From an uncultured Actinomycetes bacterium (GTDB taxonomy: Bacteria; Actinomycetota; Thermoleophilia; Solirubrobacterales; 70-9): a stretch of DNA of 17,520 bases. The translations under genes and the position numbers were made by a program. The stretch covers positions 1-17,520 of the forward strand of contig CALCIA010000345.1 in NCBI GenBank assembly GCA_937907435.1, read 5' to 3'. The notes below the pieces were generated by a model. That model saw nothing but the letters and a program-made list of their open reading frames with translations, ran no database searches and had not been told where the DNA came from. This document shows, in pieces, positions 1 through 7,836 of the stretch; position 1 is the first letter of the stretch; every line of letters begins with the position of its first letter.

Positions 1-1
1 G

Positions 2-32
2 CCTGCCAGGACCCCCATGAGGAGCCCAGGAC
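2..32. repeat. Left terminal inverted repeat (31 bp)
   Basis: This stretch is an exact reverse complement of 17490-17520, the last 31 bases of the window. It begins CCTGCCAGGACCCCC and ends GAGCCCAGGAC. Inside it the heptamer CCAGGAC occurs twice, 20 bp apart (6-12 and 26-32). Homology continues inward after a short insertion/deletion: TCGGACGGCCG at 38-48 matches inverted 17465-17475, preceded on both sides by CCATC-like sequence. It lies 53 bp downstream of the GH65 stop codon. No ORF or transposase accompanies it. It is most simply a dispersed intergenic repeat at which an assembly ended; transposon ends are less likely because the sequence between is ordinary chromosomal genes. Confidence 0.85.
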
Positions 33-84
33 CATCCTCGGACGGCCGGCAGGGCCGCGGATCACCGCCCGACCACCGCCCGCC

Positions 85-2445
85 CTACCGCGACGGCCTC
101 CGTTTCAACGGAGCCCGGCCAGGCGGTTGGTGGACCGGCTCGGCCGGGGGTTCGGGGTCGGGGCCGGGGCCGAACTCCAGGCCGTCGGCGGTAAGTTCGA
201 CGTCGTCGTCGAAGTGCTGGAAGCGCAGGGGATCGCCGTCGAGCAGGGTGTACTTCGTCCCTGACCCGCCCACCTCGACCAGGAGGCGGCGGCCGCGGAA
301 TTCGAGGCGGAAGGCGAGGCGGTCGAGGCGTTCGGGGAGACGGGGGGCGAAGCGGAGGAGGCCGTCGTGGTCGCGCAGGCCGCCGAAGCCGCAGACCGCG
401 GCGATCCAGGTGCCCGCCAGGGAGGCGATGTGGAGGCCGTCGCGGCTGTTGTGCTCGAGGTCGTCGAGGTCCATCAGCGCCGCCTCGCCGAGGTAGTCGT
501 AGGCGAGCTCGAGGTGGCCGGTCTCCGCCGCCAGGACCGCCTGGACGCAGGCCGAGAGCGAGGAGTCGCGCACGGTCAGCGGCTCGTAGTAGGCGAAGTT
601 GCGGGCCTTCTCCTCGGCCGTGAAGGACTCGCCGCGGACCAGCATCGCCATCACCAGGTCGGCCTGCTTCACCACCTGCTTGCGGTAGAGGTCGAAGTAG
701 GGGTAATGGAGCAGCAGCGGGTAGTCGTCGGCGTCGGTGTTGGCGAAGTCCCAGCGCGCGTGGTCGGTGAAGCGCTCCGCCTGCGGATGGACGCGGAGGT
801 CGGCGTCGTAGGGGATCGTCATCGCCTCGGCCGCGTCGCGCCAGGAGGCGATCTCCTCGTTGTCGACCCCGAGCGCGTCGGCGCCCTCGACGTAGCGCTC
901 GGAGAACTCGGCGGCGGCGCGCAGGTTCTTCTGCGCCAGCAGGTTCGTGTAGACGTTGTTGTCGGCGACCGCGGAGTACTCGTCCGGGCCGGTGACGCCG
1001 TCGATGCGGAAGGCGCCGTGGGCGTCGTGGTGGCCGAGCGAGCGCCAGAGCCGCGCCGTTTCGACCAGCAGCGGCAGGCCGACGTCGCGCTCGAAGTCCG
1101 GGTCCACGTTCAGGTCGCAATAGCGAAGGACCGCCTGGGCGATGTCGGCGTTGATGTGGAAGGCGGCGGTCCCGGCGGGCCAGTAGGCGCCGGTCTCGGC
1201 ACCGCTGATCGTGCGCCAGGGGAAGGCGGCGCCCTTGAGGCAGAGCTCCCGCGCCCGCTCGCGCGCCTTCGGCAGCGTCGCCAGCCGCCACTTCAGCGCC
1301 TCCGCCGCCGCCTGCGGCACCGCGTAGGAGAGCATCGGCAGCACGTAGGCCTCGGTGTCCCAGAAGGTGTGGCCGTCGTAGCCGGGCCCGGTCAGCCCCT
1401 TCGCCGGGATCGCTCGGCCCTCGCCGCGGGCGCTCGCCTGCAGCGCGTGGAAGAGGCCGAAGCGGACCGCCTGCTGCAGTTCGGCGTCGCCGTCGAGCTC
1501 GACGTCGGCGCGTTCCCAGAAGTCGTCGAGGTACTCCCGCTGCGCCTTGCAGAGCTCCTCCCAGCCGGTGTGGCGGGCCTCGGCGAGCGCCGCGCTCACC
1601 TGGTCGCGCATCGCCGGCACCGAGCGCCGCGCCGACCATCCATAGGTGACGAACTTGGTGATCGTCAGCGGCTCGCCGGGCGCCGGGGTCGCGTTGATCG
1701 TCAGCCGGCCGAGGTCTTCCCAGGCCTCCGCCTCGTCGGGCGCGCAGTCGGGCGGGCCGTCGATCTCGTGCCCCATCGCCGCCGCCCCGCGCAGCCGCGA
1801 CTCCTTGGTCGAGTGGACGAGCACGGCGCGGGCGTCGTCCCCCGCCCATTCCTCGGCTTCGAGCGGCGCTTCCAGGGCGGCCGCGGCGCGCGGGTCCTTG
1901 GAGATCGCCGGCCGCGGCTCGTTCGCGATCAGCTCCGACTGGACGACGACGCGGGTCGGCGCCGCGGTCGGCTCGACCGTGTAGCGGATCGCCATCACCG
2001 CGCGCTGGACGAAGGAGACGAGCCGCTCGGAGACGACCCGCACCGTCCTCCCGGTCGGCGAGCGCCACAGCACGACGCGCCGCAGGATGCCGGTGCGGAA
2101 GTCGAGCCGCCGTTCGTGTTCGAGCAGATCGCCGTAGCGGATGTCGAAGGGCGAGTCGTCGACCAAGAGGCGGATCACCTTGCCGTTGGTCATGTTGACG
2201 ACGGTCTCCCCCGCCTCCGGGTAGCCGTAGCCGGCCTCCGCGTAGGGCAGCGGGCGCGCCTCCCAGAAGGCGTTCAGGTAGGTGCCGGGGAGCGCGTGCG
2301 GCTCGCCCTCGTCGAGGGTGCCGCGGACGCCGATGTGGCCGTTGGAGAGGGCGAAGACCGACTCCGACTGGGCGAGCCGGTCGAGGTCGAGGTGCGTTTC
2401 GCAGACCCCCCAGGGCTCGACCGTGTAGTGCGGGTCGTCGATCAC
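85..2445 (-). CDS. Glycoside hydrolase family 65 disaccharide phosphorylase (maltose/trehalose/kojibiose phosphorylase type)
   Basis: A 786-residue cytoplasmic enzyme (no signal peptide) of the GH65 family, whose inverting phosphorylases split an alpha-glucobiose with phosphate into beta-glucose-1-phosphate and glucose. The family architecture is an N-terminal beta-sandwich, an (alpha/alpha)6 barrel and a C-terminal beta domain. Visible motifs are GYDGHTFWDTEAY (Trp about 362, Asp 363), the GVTGPDEYS motif with the catalytic general acid Glu at about 489, and VVKQADLVMAM (Lys593-Gln594), which is typical of the phosphate-using members. The position of the Glu and the total length fit bacterial maltose phosphorylases. 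The start is a GTG whose first bases overlap the stop of the upstream HAD gene (GTGA), with GGGAG six bases before it, so translation is probably coupled. The partner supplies the beta-phosphoglucomutase step. The disaccharide used cannot be told from sequence alone. Confidence 0.93.
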   Translation of the reverse strand: MIDDPHYTVEPWGVCETHLDLDRLAQSESVFALSNGHIGVRGTLDEGEPHALPGTYLNAFWEARPLPYAEAGYGYPEAGETVVNMTNGKVIRLLVDDSPFDIRYGDLLEHERRLDFRTGILRRVVLWRSPTGRTVRVVSERLVSFVQRAVMAIRYTVEPTAAPTRVVVQSELIANEPRPAISKDPRAAAALEAPLEAEEWAGDDARAVLVHSTKESRLRGAAAMGHEIDGPPDCAPDEAEAWEDLGRLTINATPAPGEPLTITKFVTYGWSARRSVPAMRDQVSAALAEARHTGWEELCKAQREYLDDFWERADVELDGDAELQQAVRFGLFHALQASARGEGRAIPAKGLTGPGYDGHTFWDTEAYVLPMLSYAVPQAAAEALKWRLATLPKARERARELCLKGAAFPWRTISGAETGAYWPAGTAAFHINADIAQAVLRYCDLNVDPDFERDVGLPLLVETARLWRSLGHHDAHGAFRIDGVTGPDEYSAVADNNVYTNLLAQKNLRAAAEFSERYVEGADALGVDNEEIASWRDAAEAMTIPYDADLRVHPQAERFTDHARWDFANTDADDYPLLLHYPYFDLYRKQVVKQADLVMAMLVRGESFTAEEKARNFAYYEPLTVRDSSLSACVQAVLAAETGHLELAYDYLGEAALMDLDDLEHNSRDGLHIASLAGTWIAAVCGFGGLRDHDGLLRFAPRLPERLDRLAFRLEFRGRRLLVEVGGSGTKYTLLDGDPLRFQHFDDDVELTADGLEFGPGPDPEPPAEPVHQPPGRAPLKRRPSR

Positions 2446-3251
2446 GCGCGGCTCCCGGGGACGGGGGCGCCAGCGGAGTCGCCGCGGGGACCGTCCAAGA
2501 TCAGCTCGGCGAGGTCGGTGACGACGACGTCGGCGCCGTGGGCGCGGAGCGCGTCGGCGTGGTGGACGCGGTCGACGCCGACGACGTGGCCGAAGTGCCC
2601 GGCGGCGCCCGCCTCGACCCCGGAGACGGCGTCCTCGAAGACGCAGGCGGCGGCGGGCTCGACCCCGAGCGCCTCGGCCCCCGCCAGGAAGGTGTCCGGC
2701 GCGGGCTTGCCCTTCAGGTTCTTGGCGGCGGCGACGTTGCCGTCGATCCGCGCCTCGAAGAGGCCCTCGATCCCGGCGGCCTCCAGCACCTCCTGGCAGT
2801 TGGCGCTGGAGGAGACGACCGCGCGCCGCAGCCCCGCCGCGCGCGCCGCCTCGACGAAGCGGACCGAGCCCGCGTAGGGCTCCACCCCGTCCTCTTCGAT
2901 CAGCTTCAGCACCAGCTCGTTCTTGCGGTTGCCGACGCCGCAGACGGTTTCCGCGGTGGGCGGGTCGTCGGGGTCGCCCTCGGGCAATTCGATCCCGCGG
3001 GACTGGAGGAAGGAGCGGACGCCGTCGTAGCGCGGCTTGCCGTCCACGTATTCGTTGTAGTCGGCGTCGGAGTCGAAGGGGACGAACTCTTCGCCTTCCT
3101 TCTCGGCGCGCGCCTCGAGGAAGCCGTCGAAGGTCTGCTTCCACGCCTTGTCGTGGACGACCGCGGTCTTGGTCAGCACCCCGTCGAGGTCGAAGAGGAG
3201 CGCCGTGATCGCCTCCGGCAGGTCGAGCTTGGGAGCGACGTCGTCTGCCAT
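2442..3251 (-). CDS. pgmB: HAD-superfamily beta-phosphoglucomutase-like enzyme
   Basis: A 269-residue protein of the HAD subfamily that interconverts beta-glucose-1-phosphate and glucose-6-phosphate. Motif 1 is LLFDLDGVLTKTA, with nucleophile Asp21 and acid/base Asp23. Motif 2 is VVSSSANC, motif 3 is the Lys in LKGKPAPDTF, and motif 4 is FEDAVSGVEAG with the metal-binding Asp. The cap region contains DGKPRYDGVRSFLQSRGI, usual for this subfamily. It precedes and overlaps the GH65 phosphorylase by 4 nt, so the pair forms a complete phosphorolytic disaccharide-use pathway yielding glucose and glucose-6-phosphate. The ATG start has AAGG eight bases upstream. The last 15 or so residues (Gly/Ala/Pro-rich) look like a disordered tail. 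A related sugar phosphatase role is the main alternative, but the GH65 partner favours the mutase. Confidence 0.9.
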   Translation of the reverse strand: MADDVAPKLDLPEAITALLFDLDGVLTKTAVVHDKAWKQTFDGFLEARAEKEGEEFVPFDSDADYNEYVDGKPRYDGVRSFLQSRGIELPEGDPDDPPTAETVCGVGNRKNELVLKLIEEDGVEPYAGSVRFVEAARAAGLRRAVVSSSANCQEVLEAAGIEGLFEARIDGNVAAAKNLKGKPAPDTFLAGAEALGVEPAAACVFEDAVSGVEAGAAGHFGHVVGVDRVHHADALRAHGADVVVTDLAELILDGPRGDSAGAPVPGSRA

Positions 3252-3269
3252 CGAGTTGACCTTACGAGA

Positions 3270-3301
3270 AAGGGGCGGCGACCCTGCGGCCGCCGCCCCT
3301 T
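3270..3301 (-). terminator. Hairpin terminator after the phosphoesterase gene
   Basis: A perfect 11-bp stem (AAGGGGCGGCG pairing with CGCCGCCCCTT in the reading direction) with a 10-nt GC-rich loop lies between the phosphoesterase stop and the HAD start. On the minus strand the stem is followed by TCTCGT, only a weak U-tract. It probably ends or attenuates the phosphoesterase transcript before the sugar operon. It also lies about 19-50 bases ahead of the HAD start codon, so it could shape that gene's leader. Confidence 0.7.
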
Positions 3302-3323
3302 CGCAACCTCGTTGCCGGTGTGC

Positions 3324-5309
3324 CTAGTGGAGCTCCACCGACCCTTTGCCCGGCAGCCTGACGCCCTGCGAGAGGGCGTCGATGCCGTCGGCCCGGGAGA
3401 CCGTCGCCAGCAGCGTGTAACTGCCCGCCAGCGCCTGCCTGGTCTTCACCGTGGCGTTCGCCTTGGTGTCCTTGACCTGCGCGCGCGAGGTGCCGAGCAC
3501 CTTGTCTCCGCGCACGATCCGGAACCGCACCGCGCTCCGGCCCTTGCCGCTGACGCGGCAGTTCAGGTGGACGCTGTGACCGTGTGAGTCGACGGCACAG
3601 TGAACCTTCTCGTGGTGGCCGTGACCGTGGCCGCCGGAGCCGCCTTCGTGGCCGCCGCCGTTGTCGTGACCGCCACCGTGTTCGCCGCCACCGCCGTGGC
3701 CTTCTTCCGGCGCCCCGCCTTCTTCCTCGGAGCCGCCTTCTTCACCGAGCACTTCGCCGGTGGACGGGTCGAGGAACACCTTCGGGGCCTTCGCCGCGCC
3801 CGGTTCGAAGTCGAACATGTTGTTCAACGTGCCGGCCCTGTAGTCGGCCGAGTAGGTGTTCGGGGTCTTTTCGTGTTCGCCGATCCGGCCCAGCTGCCAG
3901 TTTTCCTCGATGAAGCGCAGGACCGAGGACTGGTCGGTGAGGGTGTTGTCGACGAAGTTCTGCTTCGCGTACGGTGAGATCACCAGCAGCGGCAGCCGCG
4001 GGCCGTAGCCACAGCGGTCGGCCGGGGCGGCTTCGTCCTTGACGTTGCCGCAGACGCCCGCACCGCTGAGGAAGTCCGAGGCGGACTTCGACGGCGTGAC
4101 GATCGGCGACATCACGTGGTCGTACCAACCGTCGGAGTCGTCGTAGGCGATGACGACGGCGGTGCTTTCCCATTGGTTGGAGTGCTCGAGCTCGTCGAGC
4201 TTTTCGGCGATGAACGCCTGTTCGTCGAGCGGGTCGGAGTAGCCGGGGTGACCGTCCTGGTACTCGGGCGCCTTCAGGAACGAGACGGCGGGCAGGTTTT
4301 CGTGCCTCACCGTTTCGTCGAATTCGGCCATGTCGTACTGATGGTTGGCTTGGTCGTTGTGCCCGATCATCGCCTCCGAGGTCGGCGGCAGATGCTGTGG
4401 GTTGGAGGTCGAGGGGTAGTACTGGAACGGCTCGTGGTGCGGCGAGTAGTCGATCACTTCCGCGCCGCCGATGTTCTTGTGCTTGGCGCCGCAGATCGGC
4501 ACGCCGTTCTTCACTTCGGTCGGCGCGAAGCCACCCTGGAACCAGCCCCAGGTGATACCCCGTTGCGACATGATCGTGCCTACGTTGACGCCGGACATCT
4601 TCACCCCGCCGACGCCGTTGTTCGCCGCACAGAGGTCGTAGCCGGGCTCCGGGTCGCCGATCACGGTGCCGTGTTCGACGCCGCCCGCTTCGACTTCCGA
4701 ACCGTGCGTTTCGCCCGAGATCAGGTTCAGCGCGCCGACCGTCGACGGGCCGAACATCGTGCCGAAGGAGTTGTCGCTCAGCGAGAAGTGCTGGGCGAGG
4801 TTCCAGAGGCCGGTGACGGTGTTGCCGTCGAAGTAGTCCATGACGATCGACTTGTCGGCGCAGCTGCCGCCGGCGGTGTACTCGACGAACCGGTCCATCA
4901 GGCCCGCGTCGAAGGCCTTCTGCTCGTCGGCGTAACCGTGGTCCTGGCTGCAGGTGAGCGCTTCGCCGCGGCCGAGCCGTTTCGGGTTGGCCGAGTTGGG
5001 GTTGGCGGTCAGCAGCTCGGGGGTGAGGCCGTTGACGGTGGGGGTCCCGGGGGCGGCGGTGAAGGCCGGTTCACCGGGGCCGTTGACCGCGTGTGGGTAG
5101 GTGCCGAAGTAGTGGTCGAAGGACTGGTTCTCCTGGAAGATCACCACCAGGTGCTTGATCGGGGTCGTGGATGGTTCGCTGCCGCTCGGCGGGGAGTCGG
5201 GGTTCGCGAACGCGCCGGTGATGCCGAACGCGAAGATCGCCAGGGCGACCATCAGGCCGCCGGCGATCCAGCGCCGGCGCTTCTTTCGGGACACGCCTTC
5301 TGAGCTCAA
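3324..5309 (-). CDS. Secreted phosphoesterase / phospholipase C family protein with His/Gly-rich linker
   Basis: A 661-residue exported hydrolase of the phosphoesterase (phospholipase C/acid phosphatase) family, which cleaves phosphate esters outside the membrane. Residues 8-35 form a Sec signal: SRKKRRRW, a hydrophobic core, then cleavage likely after AFA (35). The family signature HLVVIFQENQSFDHYFG places metal-binding Glu60-Asn61 near the mature N-terminus. IAYDDSDGWYDHV is the C-terminal metal-site motif, and GPRLPLLVISPYAKQNFVDN is also typical of the family. After the catalytic domain come an acidic Gly/Glu stretch and a His/Gly-rich linker (about 525-568), then a roughly 90-residue extra domain with Cys571 and Cys584, probably a beta-sandwich or cell-wall module. 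The start chosen is TTG with AGGAG six bases upstream; a GTG at codon 6 is the alternative. Specific substrate is unknown: phospholipid, phosphomonoester or phosphodiester. Confidence 0.88.
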   Translation of the reverse strand: MSSEGVSRKKRRRWIAGGLMVALAIFAFGITGAFANPDSPPSGSEPSTTPIKHLVVIFQENQSFDHYFGTYPHAVNGPGEPAFTAAPGTPTVNGLTPELLTANPNSANPKRLGRGEALTCSQDHGYADEQKAFDAGLMDRFVEYTAGGSCADKSIVMDYFDGNTVTGLWNLAQHFSLSDNSFGTMFGPSTVGALNLISGETHGSEVEAGGVEHGTVIGDPEPGYDLCAANNGVGGVKMSGVNVGTIMSQRGITWGWFQGGFAPTEVKNGVPICGAKHKNIGGAEVIDYSPHHEPFQYYPSTSNPQHLPPTSEAMIGHNDQANHQYDMAEFDETVRHENLPAVSFLKAPEYQDGHPGYSDPLDEQAFIAEKLDELEHSNQWESTAVVIAYDDSDGWYDHVMSPIVTPSKSASDFLSGAGVCGNVKDEAAPADRCGYGPRLPLLVISPYAKQNFVDNTLTDQSSVLRFIEENWQLGRIGEHEKTPNTYSADYRAGTLNNMFDFEPGAAKAPKVFLDPSTGEVLGEEGGSEEEGGAPEEGHGGGGEHGGGHDNGGGHEGGSGGHGHGHHEKVHCAVDSHGHSVHLNCRVSGKGRSAVRFRIVRGDKVLGTSRAQVKDTKANATVKTRQALAGSYTLLATVSRADGIDALSQGVRLPGKGSVELH

Positions 5310-5315
5310 TTGGTT

Positions 5316-5320
5316 CTCCT
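5316..5320 (-). promoter_or_regulatory. Ribosome binding site deciding the phosphoesterase TTG start
   Basis: AGGAG on the minus strand stands six bases before TTG at 5309-5307. The in-frame GTG at 5294 has only AGAAGG ending one base before it, too close. The in-frame ATG at 5411 lacks a good site and would put an arginine-rich extension of 34 residues in front of the signal peptide. Confidence 0.7.
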
Positions 5321-5363
5321 GAGACGAGGGCGGCCAGGTCCGGTGGCGCGCCGCGTGCCGCCC

Positions 5364-5384
5364 GTGCCGCGACGCTCGCGGCGC
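5364..5384 (-). other. Hairpin in the phosphoesterase 5' leader
   Basis: GCCGCGA and TCGCGGC form a perfect 7-bp stem with a 3-nt loop, extendable to 9 bp with one G-U pair. It falls in the likely untranslated leader of the phosphoesterase gene, about 55 bases ahead of its start codon. Such a compact GC hairpin may stabilise or tune the mRNA; nothing more can be said from sequence. Confidence 0.45.
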
Positions 5385-5401
5385 ATCCTCGGCTCGGAGA
5401 G

Positions 5402-5417
5402 GTCCACTCATGTGGAC
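5402..5417. promoter_or_regulatory. Short dyad GTCCAC-TCAT-GTGGAC
   Basis: A perfect 6-bp inverted repeat with a 4-base spacer lies in the divergent intergenic region, between the putative Pho-like repeats and the phosphoesterase gene. The size fits a repressor half-site pair or a small leader hairpin. The regulator is unknown. Confidence 0.4.
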
Positions 5418-5432
5418 ATCTTGTTCCCCAAT

Positions 5433-5476
5433 TGTGATGATTATGTGACCCTCGTATTTGGTAACGATCCTGTAAC
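5433..5476 (-). promoter_or_regulatory. Pho-box-like direct repeats and possible promoter of the phosphoesterase gene
   Basis: On the minus strand two GTTAC units begin exactly 11 bp apart (5476-5472 and 5465-5461), and further on two TCACA units also begin 11 bp apart (5448-5444 and 5437-5433). Eleven-base direct repeats are the hallmark of PhoB/PhoP binding sites. CATAAT (5445-5440), a fair -10 hexamer, lies about 14 bases beyond the first pair, so those repeats would cover the -35 region, as in activator-dependent Pho promoters. The downstream gene encodes a phosphoesterase, a usual phosphate-starvation target. The same region could instead serve the divergent efeM gene. No second independent line of support. 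Confidence 0.4.
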
Positions 5477-5510
5477 ACCGCCCCGCCGAGCGGTTCTTAG
5501 CGTCGCCGCG

Positions 5511-6566
5511 GTGAGGTTCGGTCGGACCCCGAGAAATCCACCCGCGGTGGTCGCGATCGCGATCGCGGCGGCGACGCTGGCGGCGCTCCTCGCCGGCTGC
5601 GGCAGCTCCTCCCCGGAGCCGGTCGCGCGCTCGATCCGGACGATCGGCGCCCACCCCGACATCACCGTCGAGGAGGTCACCGGCGGCCACCTCTCGGTCC
5701 AGCAGGAAGCGGCGATCGCGATGGAACGGACCAAGAACCCGGGGCCGGGCGGGGACCTCCAGCCGCTCCACGCGGAGGACTTCGTCAAGCCGGTCGCCGA
5801 GTATCGGCGCTACTCCGAGCGCGAGGCGAAGGCGGTACAGCGCCACGTCGAATCGCTCCAAGGCGACATCGCGGCAGGCGACGTGGGCGCCGCCAAGCGG
5901 GACTGGCTCGACGCCTACGACCACTACCTGCGCCTCGGCGCCGCCTACGGCGCGCTGGGGACGCTCGACGAGCAGATCGACGGCAACTCCGGCCGGCTGC
6001 CGGACGGCGTCCACGACCCTGACTTCACCGGCCTGCACCGGATCGAGATGGGGCTCTGGACCGGCGAACCTACCGCCGGGCTCCGCAGCCCGGCCGCGTA
6101 CCTGGCGCGGCGGGTCGCCCATCTCCAGGTGGCGGTGCGGCGGATCGCGATCTCGCCGCTCACCTACGCGACCCGCGCCCACGAGATCCTCGAGGACGCC
6201 CAGCGCGACATGCTGTCGGGCGTCGACGCGCCCTGGAGCGGCGCCGGGCTGCGCGCCACCGTCGACTCGCTGGCGGCGACCGAATTCGTGGTGAGGACCC
6301 TGAAGCCGCTGCTGAACGGGCGCGGCTCGACGGTCGAGCCGGTCGAAAACGAACTGGCCCGCTTCCGCGCCGTCGTCGACTCGGTCAGGCGCGAACACGG
6401 CGGCGCCTGGCCGGCACTCGGCGCGCTGACGCAGTGTCAGCGCGAGCGCGTCGACGGCTCCCTCGGCGCGCTGCTGCAGCGGCTCGACGACGTCCCCGGC
6501 GCGCTCGAGGTGAAGCGGACGAAGCCCTACCCCACGATCGCCGAGCAGAGGCGCGAGCGGCAATGA
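5511..6566 (+). CDS. efeM: EfeM-type imelysin/M75 iron-uptake lipoprotein
   Basis: A 351-residue lipoprotein of the M75/imelysin family related to the periplasmic or surface component EfeO of the EfeUOB iron system. The GTG start gives a basic N-terminus (RFGRTPR), a hydrophobic stretch and a lipobox LLAGC with Cys30 as lipidated residue. The family HxxE motif is present as GLHRIEMGLW (His176, Glu179), the proposed metal-binding site. Helical M75 sequence runs from about residue 55 to 330. There is no N-terminal cupredoxin domain, so it is the short EfeM form. No clear ribosome binding site precedes the GTG; a leaderless or very short-leader mRNA is possible. It overlaps efeB by 4 nt (ATGA). 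EfeU, the membrane permease, is not encoded nearby, so the pair must rely on a distant permease or act differently. Confidence 0.88.
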   Translation: MRFGRTPRNPPAVVAIAIAAATLAALLAGCGSSSPEPVARSIRTIGAHPDITVEEVTGGHLSVQQEAAIAMERTKNPGPGGDLQPLHAEDFVKPVAEYRRYSEREAKAVQRHVESLQGDIAAGDVGAAKRDWLDAYDHYLRLGAAYGALGTLDEQIDGNSGRLPDGVHDPDFTGLHRIEMGLWTGEPTAGLRSPAAYLARRVAHLQVAVRRIAISPLTYATRAHEILEDAQRDMLSGVDAPWSGAGLRATVDSLAATEFVVRTLKPLLNGRGSTVEPVENELARFRAVVDSVRREHGGAWPALGALTQCQRERVDGSLGALLQRLDDVPGALEVKRTKPYPTIAEQRRERQ

Positions 6567-7828
6567 GCGAGATCGACCGCCGTTCCTTCCTCAAGCGCGC
6601 CGGCGGGGTCGGGCTCGGCGGCATCGCCGCGGGCTACGGGCTCGGCGCCGCGACCACCGCGAACGCGAGCGAATCCGAGGCGGAGATGGCGGGGCGGGTG
6701 AACGCGGCCGAGCTGGCGGACCGGCGCGACTTCGACGGCGTCCACCAGGCGGGCATCCTCACCCCCGCCGCGAGCTTCGCCACCTTCCTCGCGCTCGACT
6801 CGATCTGCGGCGGGCGCGCCGAACTGATGGGCGCCCTGCAGACGATCTCCTCGCGGGCGCGGGAACTGACCCGCGGCGGCGCCTTTCCCGTCGAGGAGTA
6901 CGACGCGCCGCCCGCCGACTCGGGGACGCTCGGCCCGGTGATCGCACCCGACGGGCTGACCGTGACGATCGCCTTCGGCGCCTCGCTGTTCGACGGTCGC
7001 TATGGCCTGGCGGCGCGCAAGCCCGCCCACCTGACCGCGATGTCCGCCTTCCCCCACGACGACCTCGACCCGGCGCGGACCGGCGGCGACGTCCTCCTGC
7101 AGATCGCCGCCGGGCACCAGGACACCGTCGCCCACGCGGTCCGCGAGCTGGCCAGACCGGTGCGCGCCGAACTCGCCCCCCGCTGGACGATGGCGGGCGC
7201 CGTCGGCGCCCAGCGCGGCCCGTCCCCGCACAGCTCGCGCCGCAACCACTTCGGCTTCCGCGACGGCACCTCCGACCCCGACGTCACCGACCCGAAGGTG
7301 ATGGACCGCCTGGTGTGGGCCGAGAGGGGCGGCGCCGAGCCCGCCTGGACCGCCGACGGCACCTACCAGGTGGTCCGCACGATCCGCATGCACGTCGAGT
7401 TCTGGGACCGGGTCGGCCTCCACGAGCAGGAGGAAATGATCGGCCGCAAGCGCGACACCGGCGCCCCGCTGGGCGGCACCGGTGAGTTCGAGAACCCGCG
7501 CTTCGACCTCGACCCGCGGGGCGAACGAATCGCCCTCGACGCCCACATCCGCCTCGCCAACCCGCGCGAACCGGCGACGATCGACCAGCGCATCCTGCGC
7601 CGCGCCTGGAACTACTCGCAAGGCCTCGACCCCGCCGGCCAACTCGACGTCGGCCTCCTCTTCGTCGCCTTCAACCAGAACATCCAGCGCCAGTTCACCG
7701 CGATCCAGGAACGCCTGAACAACGAGCCGATGATCGACTACGTCACCCCCGAAGGCGGCGGCTACTTCTTCGCCCCCGCCGCCGCCCGCCACCCGAGCGA
7801 CTGGGTCGGCTCCCCCCTCTTCGCCTAG
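6563..7828 (+). CDS. efeB: Dye-decolourising-type haem peroxidase, Tat-exported (EfeB)
   Basis: A 421-residue DyP-type peroxidase. The N-terminus carries a twin-arginine signal (DRRSFLKRAG, Arg6-Arg7) followed by a Gly/Ala-rich hydrophobic segment, so it is exported folded with haem. The DyP signature GxxDG is present as GFRDG with catalytic Asp234; the proximal haem ligand is likely His277 in IRMHVEFWD; the distal Arg is probably Arg330 in HIRLANPR. Length and the C-terminal GGGYFFAPA region fit the EfeB branch, which works with EfeO/EfeM to oxidise ferrous iron or to release iron from haem (the latter is debated). It overlaps the lipoprotein gene upstream, supporting co-translation. A hairpin terminator follows directly. 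Confidence 0.93.
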   Translation: MSEIDRRSFLKRAGGVGLGGIAAGYGLGAATTANASESEAEMAGRVNAAELADRRDFDGVHQAGILTPAASFATFLALDSICGGRAELMGALQTISSRARELTRGGAFPVEEYDAPPADSGTLGPVIAPDGLTVTIAFGASLFDGRYGLAARKPAHLTAMSAFPHDDLDPARTGGDVLLQIAAGHQDTVAHAVRELARPVRAELAPRWTMAGAVGAQRGPSPHSSRRNHFGFRDGTSDPDVTDPKVMDRLVWAERGGAEPAWTADGTYQVVRTIRMHVEFWDRVGLHEQEEMIGRKRDTGAPLGGTGEFENPRFDLDPRGERIALDAHIRLANPREPATIDQRILRRAWNYSQGLDPAGQLDVGLLFVAFNQNIQRQFTAIQERLNNEPMIDYVTPEGGGYFFAPAAARHPSDWVGSPLFA

Positions 7829-7836
7829 CGGACGAC

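Noticed and set aside
367..2877. Very long plus-strand frames opposite the GH65/HAD genes, including one of 836 codons
   Set aside because: High-GC codon bias creates long antisense frames; the Val/Ala/Arg-rich products have no motifs, while the minus-strand proteins have complete family signatures.
5310..5411. In-frame ATG at 5411 as phosphoesterase start
   Set aside because: It would put an arginine-rich 34-residue extension before the signal peptide and has no good ribosome site, whereas TTG at 5309 has AGGAG at the right distance.
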